Assembly: GCA_037576195.1 (NCBI GenBank)
Contig: CM075101.1
Location: 6,076,001 to 6,140,000 of the forward strand
Reading direction: 5' to 3'
Source of the DNA: Phytoseiulus persimilis
Lineage: Eukaryota; Arthropoda; Arachnida; Mesostigmata; Phytoseiidae
DNA: 64,000 bases
Within the stretch, counting starts at the first letter, position 1, and each line of letters begins with the position of its first letter. The position numbers and the translations under genes were made by a program. The notes beneath the pieces are model-generated. The model was not told the DNA's origin and ran no database searches. It saw only the letters and a program-made list of their open reading frames with translations. Positions 61,843-64,000 of this stretch are shown here, one piece after another.

Positions 61843-63260
61843 CCTATTGTAGCTTCAACCCTTGTGCTACTTGATTTTGCTCCTTCAGTCAAGATTATGA
61901 AAGTCGTCAGGGGATTTCCTTCTTCACGGGCTGTTTCCTCCGTTACTATAGCGTTCTTACTGCGATTCTGTGATATACGCGCGGAACTCAAGTCAGAAAA
62001 ACACTCTGGAGAAAATTATGTTTTGCGGACTCCCACAGGTTCCTCACATACCGGATACGGTAGCTGCGGAAGCGGACTGAAAAGGCGCCGTTGAGGTCCA
62101 TACCCAGTCTCGGAGCGACTCAGTTGTTCACATATGTAGACTCCAATCTTATGAGTAGTCAGTGTACACTCATCAACTCATGCAGCCAGACCTGCATCAG
62201 GAGAAAATCCTCTCACCGACTCGGAATACCCAGGGAAATAATCATCCTGACATATTTCCGATGAGGAATATTCCTGATCGCTCCCGGTCGGTTTCCCACT
62301 GTGCAACGGCGCCAAACCTTCATCTGGAAGAAATAATTATATCTGTGAAAATCACTATGGTCTCCAAGGCAATATATACGTAGCACAGCTCAGATTCGAT
62401 CGGAGAGACTGGCGTTGCATATGTGGAGAACGTTGCGCCTCTGATATCAGTTCCAGAAGACTGTTATCTCCGGCCACATATCCATATGTATATTGATCTA
62501 TCTATATATGTAAAAATCCAGGGTCTGTTTGTTTGTTTGTCCTCGGTGAACTCCTCCGGGATTGATCAGATAGACGTGGAGGCAGCGGCAGGTTGTAGGG
62601 CGGCTCACGAGAAAGGCCATAAGACCACGCTTTTCGGGGACCATCAAGGTGCTTCCGCGATCAATATGACCATACTTATCGGAATCCACGGAATTGGCCG
62701 GCTACTGGTATATAGAATTTCTCTCGGGCCGAATGCCGTGAAGCGTAATGATAGTTCTGATCGCAGTATGCCTGAACCCTCGAATTTATTCCGTGTGATC
62801 GCTGTTCCAGGAAACTCTCCAACATGGCGTAGCTTCAAGGGATCAGGGATGTCTCTCCGCCCGAAACCCCCAAGGAGTGGAACGGATCTGCTCCTGCGTG
62901 ACTCCGTTGGGCGACCCAGCATGCTCGTTGCCGGAACCAACAACGAAATGCTCGGCGAGAGGAAGGTCTTTTCGATGAGGTTCGGCTTGAGACATTTGCA
63001 TTCCAGGATCTGCGCTAGGTGTCTCTCTGGACACTGTAGATGGACCGACGGACTCTCATGGACTGGATGCGGGGGGATCCAGGTCCGAGCAGCGTAAGCC
63101 CAGCGCAACACCTACAGCGATACACGTTCGCCACTTACCACGGCACAGACATCGTCACTTCCCGATTTCTGTCACCATACACGACGGAACACCACCAAGC
63201 GAATGGCTCGGGAGGATACGGAGACAAAGATGATGACTCCCGTTCCCATAGGTTCGAAGT
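61843..63260. other. 1.4 kb between MITE and LINE; possible decayed repeat
   Basis: No gene is recognised. From about 62490 a TATATATGTAAAAATC start followed by CTGTTTGTTTGTTTGTCC resembles the head of interspersed repeats common in arthropod genomes. I cannot assign it to a class or find its other end. A 224-codon plus frame (62423-63097) overlaps a 155-codon minus frame, and neither is known. Confidence 0.3.
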
Positions 63261-64000
63261 GATGGGTATGGGTATGGGTTTATTGATCTTGACTCGGATT
63301 GAGATATGTACAGGTTTACATTCTGTTCGAGTCAGCCTTTCATTTCAGGTGCTTCCGCAGATCGTTTGGTCTCCTTTTCCCACTTTTCGAGGGCAAGCTT
63401 TGTCTTGTACACTAGTGATGGGTCTTGCATTTCCTCTGGGAGGCGTAGTGCTTTGAGGTGATCATCGTCTGTGTAGTACGCGTCGTTGCATTCGAAGATT
63501 ATGTGTTGTACAGTCTCTTCGTATGTGCCGCATCTCGGGCAGGTGTTGTTGCCCTGTTGTTCGGAAAGTCCTCTAGTTGGCAGCATTCCTGCTCTTGCTA
63601 GGGCTAGTAGAGCATCCCCTCTTCGATTGCCGTAGAGGTAAGACCTTGTCCCGGGGGAGGCTTTAGCCCTGCGGTATAGGCTCAGGCTGTTTTTTAGAAG
63701 CATGTCTCGCCTCCGGCCGCGCTCCTGCATTTCTTTAACTCTCTTTTTTATCAGTGAGTTATATGCGTTTAGGGCTGGTGTTCCTTGACTGGATGTCGGT
63801 GGCTCGATCCGGTCACAGCCGTATTGGTGGCTTAGTGTCTGCGTTCGGGTGCAGAGTTCAGTCTGTATTCCGAGTATCTCCATCGTGTTCAGGAGAGATT
63901 TTGGCCATCTCTCATCTGGCATGTGTTGGATGCGTTTCATGCATCTGAGTTTGCTTTGTGCTTCCCTGGCTTCCAATAGGGACCATGCAAGCTCTCCCAG
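63261..64000 (-). mobile_element. LINE fragment, ORF2 C-terminus, running off the window
   Basis: On the minus strand an open frame (63332-63976) encodes the C-terminal part of a non-LTR retrotransposon protein. Blocks are EAREAQSKLRCMKRIQHM, DERWPKSLLNTMEILG, YLYGNRRGDALLALARAGMLPT and the zinc-knuckle-like CPRCGTYEETVQHIIFEC with all ligands present. It is the same superfamily as the copy at 35735-36540 but clearly another lineage. The frame is intact as far as it can be followed. The 3' end reads GATCAATAAACCC and then ACCCAT tail repeats (63261-63280 on the plus strand). The 5' part lies outside the window, so I cannot tell whether the element is full length. Confidence 0.82.

Noticed and set aside
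62423-63097. A 224-codon plus frame next to the right-hand LINE.
   Set aside because: It is opposed by a 155-codon frame on the other strand, has no motif, and overlaps a possible decayed repeat.

Overview
This is eukaryotic nuclear DNA. Every recognisable gene is an ordinary animal gene, and most are split by short introns (about 60-300 bp, mostly near 100 bp) with GT...AG borders. Base composition is close to balanced. The gene set (scramblase, UBE3B, COP1, LSM7, TMEM184, a SLC35A3-like transporter, an RREB1/hindsight zinc-finger gene, a muscle LIM protein), compact introns and chelicerate-like LINE ends suggest an arthropod with a compact genome, most likely a mite such as a phytoseiid. 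The species is inferred; the genes themselves are not diagnostic.

Layout. 1-8.1 kb: an old, diverged tandem duplication. Both copies carry the same flanking DNA, but only the right copy keeps the phospholipid scramblase gene (minus strand, 5.0-6.4 kb). 8.1-12.2 kb: UBE3B, a HECT ubiquitin ligase (minus), complete except for a short N-terminal exon. 14.1-16.0 kb: COP1, a RING-WD40 ubiquitin ligase, in one uninterrupted exon (minus). 18.8-19.3 kb: LSM7 (plus). 24.8-26.4 kb: TMEM184 (minus). 32.4-33.9 kb: UDP-GlcNAc-type nucleotide-sugar transporter (minus). 35.7-36.5 kb: broken LINE 3' end (plus). 45.2-50.0 kb: RREB1/hindsight-type zinc-finger gene with about 17 fingers (plus). 53.6-54.1 kb: single-LIM muscle protein (plus). 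About 57.3-59.4 kb: an unrecognised coiled-coil protein (plus). 61.4-61.8 kb: a 460 bp hAT-type MITE with terminal inverted repeats and an 8 bp target duplication. 63.3-64.0 kb: a second LINE fragment that runs off the window (minus).

The genes do not form one pathway. Two adjacent genes encode ubiquitin ligases of different classes, with no sign of co-regulation. Large intervals (19.3-24.8, 26.4-32.4 and 36.5-45.2 kb) hold no gene I can recognise.

Exon borders were set by hand from splice consensus, reading frame and remembered family similarity. No search, alignment software or transcript data was used. I see no CRISPR array, operon, prokaryotic gene, rRNA or confident tRNA.
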